Shown here: positions 1 through 7,160 of the stretch, piece after piece
How positions within the stretch are numbered: position 1 is the first letter of the stretch
How the letters are laid out: each line of letters starts with the position of its first letter
Source: an uncultured Lachnospiraceae bacterium
GTDB taxonomy: Bacteria; Bacillota; Clostridia; Lachnospirales; Lachnospiraceae
Length of the DNA: 9,419 nt
Assembly (NCBI GenBank): GCA_934359535.1
Contig: CAKRLN010000081.1
Location: 1 to 9,419, forward strand
Direction: 5' to 3'
Made by a program: the position numbers and the translations under genes
The notes under the pieces: generated by a model
Databases searched by the model: none
Told to the model about the DNA's origin: nothing
Seen by the model: only the letters and a program-made list of their open reading frames with translations

Positions 1-1556
1 CAAATATGTCCATGACGATCATGTCAGCTGCAAAGGAAGTAAGTGCCCTTTCTGATCCGACAATGAAAGAGCTTGCCAAAGCAATTTCCTCCGGATCACT
101 GCGTGGCGCAAGAGGCAATTCCGGTGTTATTTTATCACAGCTGTTCCGTGGATTCTGTAAAGTGATCCAGGAATATGATGAAGTGGATGTTAACGTATTA
201 TGTGAAGCTGTTCAAAGGGCAGTGGAGACGGCCTACAAAGCCGTTATGAAGCCGAAGGAAGGAACAATTCTTACAGTTGCAAAGGGAGCTGCCAATAAAG
301 CATTAGAGCTTTCTGAGGAGACGGATGATCTTGTTTTCTTCTGTGATGAGGTAATTAAGGAGGCAGATCTCGTATTAAGCCAGACTCCGGACATGCTTCC
401 AGTACTGAAGCAGGCAGGGGTTGTTGATTCCGGCGGACAGGGACTTATGCAGGTGTTAAAGGGAGCTTTTGATTCGCTTACTGGCAAGGAAATTGATTAC
501 ACCATTGCGGATGCAAAGGAAGGATCTGGTATTGTAAAGGTTTCTGCACAGACCGAGGCAGAGATCAAGTTTGGTTATTGTACAGAGTTTATCATTGTGC
601 TGAAGCGCCCGCTTTCTGATAAGGAAGAAAGAGATTATAAGGCATTCCTTGAATCAATTGGTGATTCCATTGTGGTTGTTGCAGATGATGAAATCGTAAA
701 GACCCATGTACATACCAATGATCCTGGACTTGCAATCCAGGAGGCTTTGAAGCATGGTTCTTTAAGTAAGATTAAGATCGATAATATGCGCGAAGAGCAT
801 CAGGAGAAGCTCATTAAGGATGCCGAGAAGGCTGCTGCAGAGCAGAAGAATGAGGCGTCTTCGAATGAGAATGAGTCTTCTTCTGAGCAGCCAAAGAAGA
901 ATATGGGCTTTATTGCAGTATCCATCGGGGAAGGAATGAACGAAATTTTCCGTGGTCTTGGAGCCGACTATATTATTGAAGGTGGTCAGACAATGAATCC
1001 GAGCACAGAAGATATGCTGACTGCGATTGAACATGTCAATGCGGATCATATTTTCATCCTTCCGAACAATAAGAATATTATTATGGCAGCAAACCAGGCT
1101 GCAACACTTGTGGAGGATAAAGAGATTCTTGTTATCCCGACCAAGACAATTCCACAGGGAATTACAGCTCTTGTGAACTTTATTCCTGAGCATACGGCTG
1201 AGGAGAACAAGGAAGGCATGTTAGAAGAGATCGCACTTGTAAAAACAGGACAGGTAACTTATGCAGTGCGTGACACCGAGATTGACGGCAAAGAGATTAA
1301 GCAGGATGATTTCATGGGAATTGGAGACAAATCCATTCTTTCTGTCGGACAGGACTTAAAAGCAGTAACACTTGAAATGACAGATGCCATGATTGATGAG
1401 GATTCTGCGATTGTAAGCATCTATTATGGAAGCGATGCAACCGAGGAGAATGCAAAAGAGCTTCAGGCAGAGATTGAAGAGAAGTATCCGGACATTGAAG
1501 TTGAAGTTAATGAGGGTGGACAGCCGATTTACTACTATGTCATTTCGGTAGAATAA
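1..1556 (+). CDS. fakA: fatty acid kinase, ATP-binding subunit (DAK2 domain protein, FakA/YloV family), 5' end outside window
   Basis: Partial gene: codons run in frame from position 3, and the first visible residues (T)NM followed by SMTIMSAAKEV match the end of the conserved DGDTGTNM nucleotide-binding motif of DAK2 kinases, so about 40 N-terminal residues are missing and the ATG at 6 is not the start. About 517 codons are visible against roughly 550 for the family. Seen in order: the rest of the DAK2 (DhaL-like) kinase domain with SLRGARGNSG and VVDSGGQGL motifs; a middle domain with GYCTEF (Cys codon 579-581) and THVHTNDPG (His codons 705-707 and 711-713), which correspond to the metal-binding Cys/His set described for staphylococcal FakA; a Glu/Ser/Lys-rich linker at about 790-900; and a C-terminal domain. 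Family knowledge: FakA phosphorylates exogenous or recycled fatty acids bound to FakB, feeding phospholipid synthesis in the cytoplasm. It is probably cotranscribed with recG, which begins 11 bases downstream. Confidence 0.93.
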   Translation, partial: NMSMTIMSAAKEVSALSDPTMKELAKAISSGSLRGARGNSGVILSQLFRGFCKVIQEYDEVDVNVLCEAVQRAVETAYKAVMKPKEGTILTVAKGAANKALELSEETDDLVFFCDEVIKEADLVLSQTPDMLPVLKQAGVVDSGGQGLMQVLKGAFDSLTGKEIDYTIADAKEGSGIVKVSAQTEAEIKFGYCTEFIIVLKRPLSDKEERDYKAFLESIGDSIVVVADDEIVKTHVHTNDPGLAIQEALKHGSLSKIKIDNMREEHQEKLIKDAEKAAAEQKNEASSNENESSSEQPKKNMGFIAVSIGEGMNEIFRGLGADYIIEGGQTMNPSTEDMLTAIEHVNADHIFILPNNKNIIMAANQAATLVEDKEILVIPTKTIPQGITALVNFIPEHTAEENKEGMLEEIALVKTGQVTYAVRDTEIDGKEIKQDDFMGIGDKSILSVGQDLKAVTLEMTDAMIDEDSAIVSIYYGSDATEENAKELQAEIEEKYPDIEVEVNEGGQPIYYYVISVE

Positions 1557-1567
1557 CAGGAGATTTT

Positions 1568-3631
1568 ATGGACATTCATTCGCCTATTACCGAATTAAAA
1601 GGTATTGGAAAGAAAACAGAAGAATTGTTCGGAAAAATGGGAGTATACACCGTAGGTGATATACTCCTTCATTTTCCCAGAAGCTATATCCAGTATCCGA
1701 AAGCAGAGGAGATTGAGAAAACAGAGCTCTATGAGGGGAATGTCTGTGCAGTCTGTGCAAGGATTGGAAAAAGTCCGACAGCGAGAAATGCCGGAAGAAT
1801 TCCGGTAACACTTCTTATGCTCGGAACGGATATACATGGCTTACAGCTGATCTGGTACCGGATGCCTTATATAAAAAATACGCTGATCCCTGGAAAATGG
1901 TATGTATTTTATGGAAAGATTGTAATAAAAAACAGGCATTATGCCATGGAGCAGCCGGCTGTTTTTACACCGGAGCAATATCAGGAGAAGGAACTTGATC
2001 TGATGCCGGTGTATGCACTTACATCCGGTGTATCCAATAACCTTCTAACCAAAACAGTGCAGACAGCGATGAAATCCGGGCTTTTGTTTTCCGATTACCT
2101 GCCGTCTTCCGTAAAAACAGAAAACGGACTGTGCGAGTACAACTATGCCTTAAAGCAGATCCATTTCCCAGATGATATGGATGCCCTGATTACCGCGAGA
2201 AAACGTCTTGTATTTGATGAGTTTTTCAATTTTTTAATGGGAATGCAGTATCAGAAGGAAAAGCAGCAGAAGGAACGGACAAACTTCCATTTCCAAGAGG
2301 ATGGATTTGTAGATACATTGAAAAAAAAGCTTCCTTATGAGCTGACCGGAGCACAGCAAAAGGCACTTGGGCAGATCTGTGCGGATCTATCCGGGGATTA
2401 TGTGATGCAGCGGCTTATACAGGGGGATGTTGGCTCTGGAAAAACGATTGTTGCCTTTCTTATTATGGCGCTGGCATCGCACAGCGGCTATCAGTCTGCG
2501 ATCATGGCACCGACGGAGGTGCTCGCCGTGCAGCATTACGAATCCTATACAAAGCTTTGTGAGCAGTTCGGGATTTCCTGTCCGGTTGTCCTTCTGACGG
2601 GTTCAATGAAGGCAAGGGAAAAACGGGAATCCTATGCAAAACTTCTTGAGCATCCAGATGCGATGATTATTGGAACACATGCACTGATCCAGGAAAAAGC
2701 CGTTTACCGTAATCTTGCGCTTGTAATTACAGATGAACAGCACAGATTTGGCGTGAAGCAGAGAGACACCTTCTCTGGGAAGGGGAGCAGTCCTCATATT
2801 CTTGTGATGTCCGCAACGCCGATTCCACGGACGCTTGCAATTATACTATATGGGGATATGGACATTTCTGTGATTGATGAGGTGCCAGCCCACCGTCTTC
2901 CAATAAAAAACTGCGTGGTCAATCCATCCTACCGTCCGAAAGCTTATGCCTTTATCGAAGATCAGGTGAAGCAGGGGCACCAGGCATACATCATATGTCC
3001 ACTTGTCGAGGAAAGTGAGAATTCCGAGGGAGAAAATGTTACGGATTACAGCCGCATGTTAGCAGAACACTTTCCGGAAGATATGAAGATCGGCATGCTC
3101 CATGGGAAAATGAAGCCGGATCAGAAAAATAAAATTATGGAACAGTTTGCCAGCGGGGAAATACAGATTCTTGTATCAACTACAGTTGTAGAAGTTGGCG
3201 TGAATGTGCCGAATGCAACGGTAATGATGATTGAAAATGCGGACCGGTTTGGCCTTGCACAGCTGCACCAGCTAAGAGGCCGCGTCGGAAGAGGGGATGC
3301 GCAGTCCTATTGCATCATGATTAACAGTTCCAAGGCAAAAACAGCAAAAAAGAGACTGGAAATTTTGAACCGCTCGAATGACGGCTTTTTTATTGCAAGT
3401 GAAGACTTAAAGCTCAGAGGGCCTGGGGATTTCTTTGGAATCCGCCAGAGCGGGGATCTTGCGTTTCAGCTTGCTGACATCTATCAGGATGCGGATATGC
3501 TGGAAAAGGCATCGGAGGCGGTTGGGAAGATTCTTTCCGAGGATCCGGATCTTTCATGGGAAGAGCACAAGCTGCTTCAAAACAGGATGCAGCACTTTAT
3601 GAATGAACAAATCAAAAAAATGAATTTATAG
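1568..3631 (+). CDS. recG: ATP-dependent DNA helicase RecG
   Basis: A 687-residue protein, the usual RecG length. The N-terminal part (about residues 1-250) is the helix-hairpin/OB-fold wedge region that grips branched DNA. The superfamily 2 motor follows: Walker A GDVGSGKT at residues 286-293, motif II DEQHRFG from residue 389 (the DEQH form typical of RecG), motif III SATPIPRT at 415-422, and motif VI QLHQLRGRVGR at 565-575. The C-terminal segment SEDLKLRGPGDFFGIRQSG is the RecG-specific motif that couples ATP use to fork movement. Family role: reversal of stalled replication forks and branch migration of Holliday junctions. AGGAGA at 1558-1563, four bases before the ATG, is the ribosome binding site. 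It follows the fakA-type gene by 11 bases, as in Firmicutes where the two lie close together (Bacillus has sda genes between). Transcription probably ends at the hairpin after 3657. Confidence 0.98.
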   Translation: MDIHSPITELKGIGKKTEELFGKMGVYTVGDILLHFPRSYIQYPKAEEIEKTELYEGNVCAVCARIGKSPTARNAGRIPVTLLMLGTDIHGLQLIWYRMPYIKNTLIPGKWYVFYGKIVIKNRHYAMEQPAVFTPEQYQEKELDLMPVYALTSGVSNNLLTKTVQTAMKSGLLFSDYLPSSVKTENGLCEYNYALKQIHFPDDMDALITARKRLVFDEFFNFLMGMQYQKEKQQKERTNFHFQEDGFVDTLKKKLPYELTGAQQKALGQICADLSGDYVMQRLIQGDVGSGKTIVAFLIMALASHSGYQSAIMAPTEVLAVQHYESYTKLCEQFGISCPVVLLTGSMKAREKRESYAKLLEHPDAMIIGTHALIQEKAVYRNLALVITDEQHRFGVKQRDTFSGKGSSPHILVMSATPIPRTLAIILYGDMDISVIDEVPAHRLPIKNCVVNPSYRPKAYAFIEDQVKQGHQAYIICPLVEESENSEGENVTDYSRMLAEHFPEDMKIGMLHGKMKPDQKNKIMEQFASGEIQILVSTTVVEVGVNVPNATVMMIENADRFGLAQLHQLRGRVGRGDAQSYCIMINSSKAKTAKKRLEILNRSNDGFFIASEDLKLRGPGDFFGIRQSGDLAFQLADIYQDADMLEKASEAVGKILSEDPDLSWEEHKLLQNRMQHFMNEQIKKMNL

Positions 3632-3656
3632 AATTTACAAGTGAACAGACAAAGAG

Positions 3657-3690
3657 AAACCAGCCACATTGAGCGGCTGGTTTTTGTGTT
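3657..3690 (+). terminator. rho-independent terminator of recG, shared with the convergent spore protein gene
   Basis: A 9-base inverted repeat (AAACCAGCC at 3657-3665, GGCTGGTTT at 3675-3683) encloses a 9-base loop and runs into TTTTTGTGTTT, which fits an intrinsic terminator for recG, 25 bases past its stop. Read on the opposite strand the same stem is followed by the weaker tract TTTCTCTTT, so it could also end the leftward spore protein transcript, whose stop lies at 3702. Confidence 0.85.
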
Positions 3691-3701
3691 TCGATCCGGG
3701 C

Positions 3702-3908
3702 TTATCTGCCAGACATTTGTTTTTCCTGGGCTTCAATCATCTTTTTGACCATATAGCCTCCGACAGAACCATTCTGTCTGGAAGTCAGGTCTCCATTGTA
3801 TCCATCCTTTAAAGGAACACCGATCTCATTTGCAACCTCATATTTGAAACGGTCCAATGCCCCTTTTGCTTCTGGAACGGCTGCTCGGTTTGAACTTCTG
3901 TTTGACAT
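3702..3908 (-). CDS. alpha/beta-type small acid-soluble spore protein (SASP)
   Basis: A 68-residue protein with the full alpha/beta SASP pattern: LDRFKYEVANEIGV at residues 18-31, followed by a variable turn and RQNGSVGGYMVKKMIE at 44-59. The family binds the DNA of the dormant spore, forcing an A-like form that resists UV and heat; the E28-I29 bond sits where the germination protease GPR cleaves such proteins. The DLTSRQNGSVGGYMVKKMIE-like second half is the version common in clostridia. The start is fixed by AGGAGGA (complement of 3915-3921), about seven bases upstream of the ATG at 3908. It lies between rqcH and recG, reading in the same direction as rqcH and converging on recG. By family rule it should be made late in the forespore under sigma-G, but I could not find a convincing sigma-G promoter. 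It is the main evidence that the organism makes spores. Confidence 0.95.
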   Translation of the reverse strand: MSNRSSNRAAVPEAKGALDRFKYEVANEIGVPLKDGYNGDLTSRQNGSVGGYMVKKMIEAQEKQMSGR

Positions 3909-4044
3909 GCTTTTTCCTCCTGATCGTACATTCTATGCTTTTTCCGATTGTAAGTGTAACATTGCTGCCTGATATATTAGCAGCTTGTTGTTACAGTCAT
4001 AGTTTGTGCAGGAATCTGTCTGCTATACAGGAAGATTTTTACGG
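3909..4044. other. 136-base gap between rqcH and the spore protein gene
   Basis: This holds the spore protein's ribosome binding site (3915-3921 on the - strand) and must hold its promoter. Past the rqcH stop on the - strand I see only a weak inverted repeat (GCTGC / GCAGC around 3963-3983, 11-base loop) without a T run, so rqcH has no clear intrinsic terminator here and may read through into the spore protein gene. Confidence 0.5.
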
Positions 4045-5793
4045 TTATTTTGGATCGGCAAGAGTCAGTCCGCTTATATCCGGATGGATGGTAAGCGAGT
4101 AATTGGTATAATATACGACAAAACCCGGAGCGCTTCCGTTTGGCTTTTTAATATTTTTTTTCTGGAGATAATCGATTTCGACTTTATCGGTTTCGCGTCC
4201 CTTGGAATAAAAGCCTGCAAGCTTTCCGGCTTCTTCAAATACGCGGTCCGGCAGTTCTTCGTTTCTTGATTTTACGATTACGTGGGAACCAGGAATTCCC
4301 TTTGCATGGAACCACCAGTCATTTCCAGTTGCAAATTTAAAGGTCAACTCGTCGTTCTGGTAATTGTTTTTCCCGACATAGATATCATATCCATCGGAAG
4401 AAATATAATGAAATGGTTTGCTTTTTATTTTTGTTTTTTTGGCATTCCGGTTCTTTTTGATATAGCCGTATTCGACAAGCTCCTCCCGGATCTGCACAAG
4501 ATCATCAGCGGTAAGTGCGATATCGAGTGCATTCTGGATGGATTCTAAATGGATGATTTCGTTTTGGGTTTCCTGGATCAGTTCGGTCAGTGCTTCGCAG
4601 GTCCGCTTTAATTTTCCATAGCGGTCAAAATATTTTTTTGCATTTTCAAGCGGCGTCAAATCCGGATCAAGCGGGATTTTTATCAGCTTGTCATTATCAT
4701 AGTAATTTGGGGCTTCAAGCACCTTGCTGCCCTCGGTAAGCTGGTAGCCGTAGGCATTGATCAGTTCTCCATATACCTTATATTTTTCACGCTTTTCGGT
4801 ATCCTTTAGCTGTTTTTGCTGAAGCTGGTATTTTTTCTGGTTACGTTCAAGTGCAGTTGTGACAATCCGGCGCAGATCAACCGATTTCTGCCGGATTCTT
4901 GTATAGATATTTTTCTCAGCATAATAGCTTTCAAGTACCGAAGAGATGGAGTCATAGCTTTGCGATTCATAATCGGCATACTGTGTCAGTGCAACCGAAG
5001 AAAACTCAATCGGCTCCCGGTCTTTGCGGATAATGACCGGGTGAAATTTATCCTTCCGGATGTCGTCCATAAACCAGCAGAAATGATTGGCAATATGTAG
5101 AAGCTCATCATCCGAAAAAGCAGCTGTCGGGGTATCGCCATCGACACCGGCACGATGTGCGATCTCGCTTGCAATAAGCGGACTGATACCGGTAAAGGAA
5201 GTGTAAATGGCCTTTGTAAGCGTAAGGGGCTTGTTTTTTAAAATAGAAAGTACATCCTCCTTTGCGACAAGCTGCGGGTTATGCTTCTGTTCCTGGGTGC
5301 CAGGAATAAAGTAAGGCCTGCCCGGAAGTACTTCACGCAGCGAGCTCATAAGGCTGGATACATGCTTGATACTGTCAATAATCGTGCCATCTTCACCGCA
5401 GAAGATAATATTGGAGTGCTTTCCCATAAGCTCAATGATTAAAGATTTTTTGCATAGATCACCCATTTCATTCAGATGCTCAACCTCGATGTGGATGATA
5501 CGTTCCATGTGCGGCTGATAAATTTTTATGATCCGGCCATTTGCGATATGTTTTCTTAATACCATGCAGAAAGTGGGAGCGGTCATCGGACTTGGTTTGT
5601 TCTCATCCGTCAGATAGACAAAAGGGAGAGAGGCGCTTGCTGACATTGCAAGGCGGTACTGTCCGTTTGGTCCTTTACAGGTAAAAAGCAGTTCGTCGTT
5701 TTCCGGCTGGGCAATTTTACTGATTTTTGCGTTTAAAATTGTATGATTTAATTCATGTACTAAATTTGAAATTACGATTCCATCTAATGCCAT
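4045..5793 (-). CDS. rqcH: NFACT family ribosome quality control protein RqcH (older names: YloA, fibronectin-binding protein FbpA/PavA homologue)
   Basis: A 582-residue protein close to Bacillus RqcH (about 570). The start MALDGIVISNLVHELN at 5793 is chosen because AGGAGG (complement of 5802-5807) lies eight bases upstream and MxxDG is the family N-terminus; the frame stays open to 5946 but that extension crosses the divergent promoters. Domains: NFACT-N (about 1-180, with FCMVLRKHI at 75-83 and ELMGKHSNI), a helix-hairpin-helix region, two long charged helices predicted as coiled coil (about 290-350 and 380-420), and the NFACT-R domain (about 459-570, with DWWFHAKGIPGSHVI and the SGS-like tail). 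Family role: binds the large ribosomal subunit carrying a stalled peptidyl-tRNA and adds C-terminal alanine tails that mark the chain for degradation. The functional Asp-Arg pair of Bacillus RqcH (residues 97-98) reads Glu97-Arg98 here. No signal peptide is visible, so a cytoplasmic role is more likely than the old adhesin name. Confidence 0.95.
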   Translation of the reverse strand: MALDGIVISNLVHELNHTILNAKISKIAQPENDELLFTCKGPNGQYRLAMSASASLPFVYLTDENKPSPMTAPTFCMVLRKHIANGRIIKIYQPHMERIIHIEVEHLNEMGDLCKKSLIIELMGKHSNIIFCGEDGTIIDSIKHVSSLMSSLREVLPGRPYFIPGTQEQKHNPQLVAKEDVLSILKNKPLTLTKAIYTSFTGISPLIASEIAHRAGVDGDTPTAAFSDDELLHIANHFCWFMDDIRKDKFHPVIIRKDREPIEFSSVALTQYADYESQSYDSISSVLESYYAEKNIYTRIRQKSVDLRRIVTTALERNQKKYQLQQKQLKDTEKREKYKVYGELINAYGYQLTEGSKVLEAPNYYDNDKLIKIPLDPDLTPLENAKKYFDRYGKLKRTCEALTELIQETQNEIIHLESIQNALDIALTADDLVQIREELVEYGYIKKNRNAKKTKIKSKPFHYISSDGYDIYVGKNNYQNDELTFKFATGNDWWFHAKGIPGSHVIVKSRNEELPDRVFEEAGKLAGFYSKGRETDKVEIDYLQKKNIKKPNGSAPGFVVYYTNYSLTIHPDISGLTLADPK

Positions 5794-5820
5794 ATAATAA
5801 TCCTCCTGAACATATCTAGT

Positions 5821-5850
5821 ATTATAGTATGAAAATGGGCAAAAATCCAA
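5821..5850 (-). promoter_or_regulatory. probable sigma-A promoter for rqcH
   Basis: On the - strand, TATAAT (complement of 5821-5826) is a perfect -10 box. TTGGAT (complement of 5845-5850) lies 18 bases upstream as a partial -35 box. Transcription would start near 5814, giving a leader of about 20 bases that contains the AGGAGG site of rqcH. Confidence 0.6.
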
Positions 5851-5889
5851 CGAATTACAAAAAAACATAGAAAAAACAATTGGAACTAT

Positions 5890-5918
5890 TTGACGTACCG
5901 GGTGTTTGGCATTATAAT
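5890..5918 (+). promoter_or_regulatory. strong sigma-A promoter for the yicC-remA-gmk-rpoZ operon
   Basis: TTGACG at 5890-5895 and TATAAT at 5913-5918 are separated by exactly 17 bases. A-rich tracts just upstream (5859-5877) resemble an UP element. The expected start of transcription is about 5925, some 60 bases before the yicC ATG. It is arranged back to back with the rqcH promoter. Confidence 0.8.
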
Positions 5919-5928
5919 ATGAATATCT

Positions 5929-5963
5929 ATGCATGCAGGCAAACATTGTGATAAGACATGCAT
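5929..5963 (+). other. inverted repeat at the 5' end of the yicC operon transcript
   Basis: ATGCATG (5929-5935) can pair with CATGCAT (5957-5963), plus one G-U pair outside (5928 with 5964), around a 21-base loop. It starts a few bases after the predicted transcription start, so it could form a 5'-end stem that protects the operon mRNA; both halves also contain self-complementary ATGCAT, so a protein-binding pair of sites is an alternative. Confidence 0.3.
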
Positions 5964-5985
5964 GATACAGAAAGAAGGAACAACC

Positions 5986-6864
5986 ATGATAAAGAGTATG
6001 ACAGGATTTGGCCGGTCAGAGCTTGCAGATGCCAGACATAAATTTACGGTCGAGATCAAATCGGTCAACCACCGCTATCTTGATATGAATATCAAAATGC
6101 CCAAAAAGCTTAACTTTTTTGAGTCAGCAGTACGCAGCCTTCTAAAAGAATATATTGAGCGCGGCAAGGTGGATGTGTATATTACCTATGAGGATTATAC
6201 AGAGGATAATTTTGCACTGAAGTATAATGCAGGACTTGCGGGAGAATATCTGAAATATCTGAATCAGATGGCAGAGCAGTTTGGTCTTGAGAATGATGTG
6301 CGTGTCAGCACACTTTCGAAGTATCCGGATGTGTTTGTGATGGAAGAACAGACACCGGATGAGGAAGAACTTTGGAGCGGTCTTGAAAAAGCACTGCGTA
6401 TGGCTTGCGAACAGTTTGTAGAAAGCCGGAAAGCAGAAGGAGAGCACTTAAAGACAGATCTTTTCGAGAAGCTTACCAATATGCTTACCTATGTGGATTT
6501 TATCGAGGAGCGTTCCCCGGAGATTTTAAAAGATTACCGGATGCGGCTTGAGGAGAAGGTAAGAGAGCTTCTGGGAGACCGGCAGATGGACGATGCAAGA
6601 ATTGCCTCAGAGGTTACAATTTATGCAGATAAGGTCTGTGTGGATGAAGAAACAGTGCGTTTAAGAAGCCACATCAAAACGGCAAAGGATACACTGGAAG
6701 CTGGCGGAAGCGTCGGAAGAAAGCTTGACTTTATCGCACAGGAAATGAACCGGGAAGCAAATACCATTTTGTCGAAGGCAAATAACCTGGAAATCTCGGA
6801 CACTGGTATCAGCTTAAAGACAGATATCGAGAAGGTGCGGGAACAGATTCAGAATATCGAATAA
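5986..6864 (+). CDS. yicC: YicC/YloC family endoribonuclease
   Basis: A 292-residue protein of normal family length. It starts with MIKSMTGFGRSE, the hallmark N-terminus, preceded by AAGGA at 5975-5979 six bases from the ATG; the in-frame ATG at 5929 is rejected because it sits at the predicted transcription start. The N-terminal YicC-like domain includes EIKSVNHRYLDMNIKMP and ERGKVDVYI. The C-terminal DUF1732 domain includes RLRSHI, GGSVGRKLDFIAQEMNRE and the closing NTILSKANN...KTDIEKVREQIQNIE. The family has been reported as endoribonucleases in E. coli (YicC) and Bacillus (YloC); substrates in this organism are unknown. It is the first gene of the operon, as in Bacillus, where yloC heads the remA-gmk-rpoZ block. 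Confidence 0.95.
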   Translation: MIKSMTGFGRSELADARHKFTVEIKSVNHRYLDMNIKMPKKLNFFESAVRSLLKEYIERGKVDVYITYEDYTEDNFALKYNAGLAGEYLKYLNQMAEQFGLENDVRVSTLSKYPDVFVMEEQTPDEEELWSGLEKALRMACEQFVESRKAEGEHLKTDLFEKLTNMLTYVDFIEERSPEILKDYRMRLEEKVRELLGDRQMDDARIASEVTIYADKVCVDEETVRLRSHIKTAKDTLEAGGSVGRKLDFIAQEMNREANTILSKANNLEISDTGISLKTDIEKVREQIQNIE

Positions 6865-6898
6865 GCAAAGGTCCAAGTTGGGACAGATTGGAAAAGCG

Positions 6899-7141
6899 AT
6901 GGGCAGACTAATCAATATTGGATTTGGAAATATGGTTTCAACCGATAAGGTTGTTACAATTATTTCACCGGATTCAGCTCCTGCAAAGCGGTATATCCAG
7001 CAGGCGAAGGAAGATAAGACGCTGATTGATGCGACGCAGGGCAGAAAGACCAAAAGCATTATTTTTACGACAAATAACAGACTGGTGCTTTCTGCACTAC
7101 AGCCGGAGACATTGGCGGGAAGATTTGATTTGGAAGAATAA
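6899..7141 (+). CDS. remA: RemA family DNA-binding regulator (DUF370)
   Basis: An 80-residue protein from the ATG at 6899. LINIGFGN (4-11), ISPDSAPAKR (22-31), IDATQGRKT (43-51) and LSALQPETLAGR near the end are the DUF370/RemA signature. In Bacillus RemA is a ring-shaped DNA-binding activator of biofilm matrix and osmoprotection genes; which genes it controls in this organism is not known. The basic pair after IDATxG, Arg-Arg in Bacillus, is R49-K50 here. Start choice: the frame is open from a TTG at 6878 with a possible AAAGG site (6867-6871), giving seven extra residues; I prefer 6899 because MGRLINIGFGN matches the family N-terminus, although its ribosome binding site (GGA at 6890-6892) is weak. 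It lies 34 bases after yicC and 19 before gmk. Confidence 0.92.
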   Translation: MGRLINIGFGNMVSTDKVVTIISPDSAPAKRYIQQAKEDKTLIDATQGRKTKSIIFTTNNRLVLSALQPETLAGRFDLEE

Positions 7142-7160
7142 GGAGGCGGAAGGCGACAAA

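Noticed and set aside
3931..3937. CATAGAA on the - strand as a sigma-G -10 box for the spore protein gene
   Set aside because: It departs from the CATnnTA pattern and I find no matching -35 element at 17-18 bases, so it is not listed as a promoter.
3857..4269. Two hydrophobic-looking + strand frames overlapping the spore protein and the rqcH 3' end
   Set aside because: They are opposite real genes, and the hydrophobic stretches arise from reading A/G-rich coding strands backwards; no start signals.
4282..5100. Several 80-95 codon frames on the + strand within rqcH, and long frames opposite fakA, yicC and gmk
   Set aside because: They are antisense to well-conserved genes, have no ribosome binding sites or recognisable motifs, and have compositions expected of reversed coding sequence.
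5794..5946. N-terminal extension of rqcH by 51 residues to an ATG at 5946
   Set aside because: It would cover both divergent promoters. The family N-terminus MALDG has an AGGAGG site eight bases upstream at 5793, and the extension resembles no RqcH.
5929..5985. Upstream in-frame ATG for yicC at 5929
   Set aside because: It lies at the predicted transcription start without room for a ribosome binding site; MIKSMTGFGR at 5986 is the conserved start.
7026..7160. Upstream start for gmk inside remA
   Set aside because: The extra 45 residues are the remA sequence read in another frame and do not match guanylate kinases; GGAAGG fits the 7161 start.
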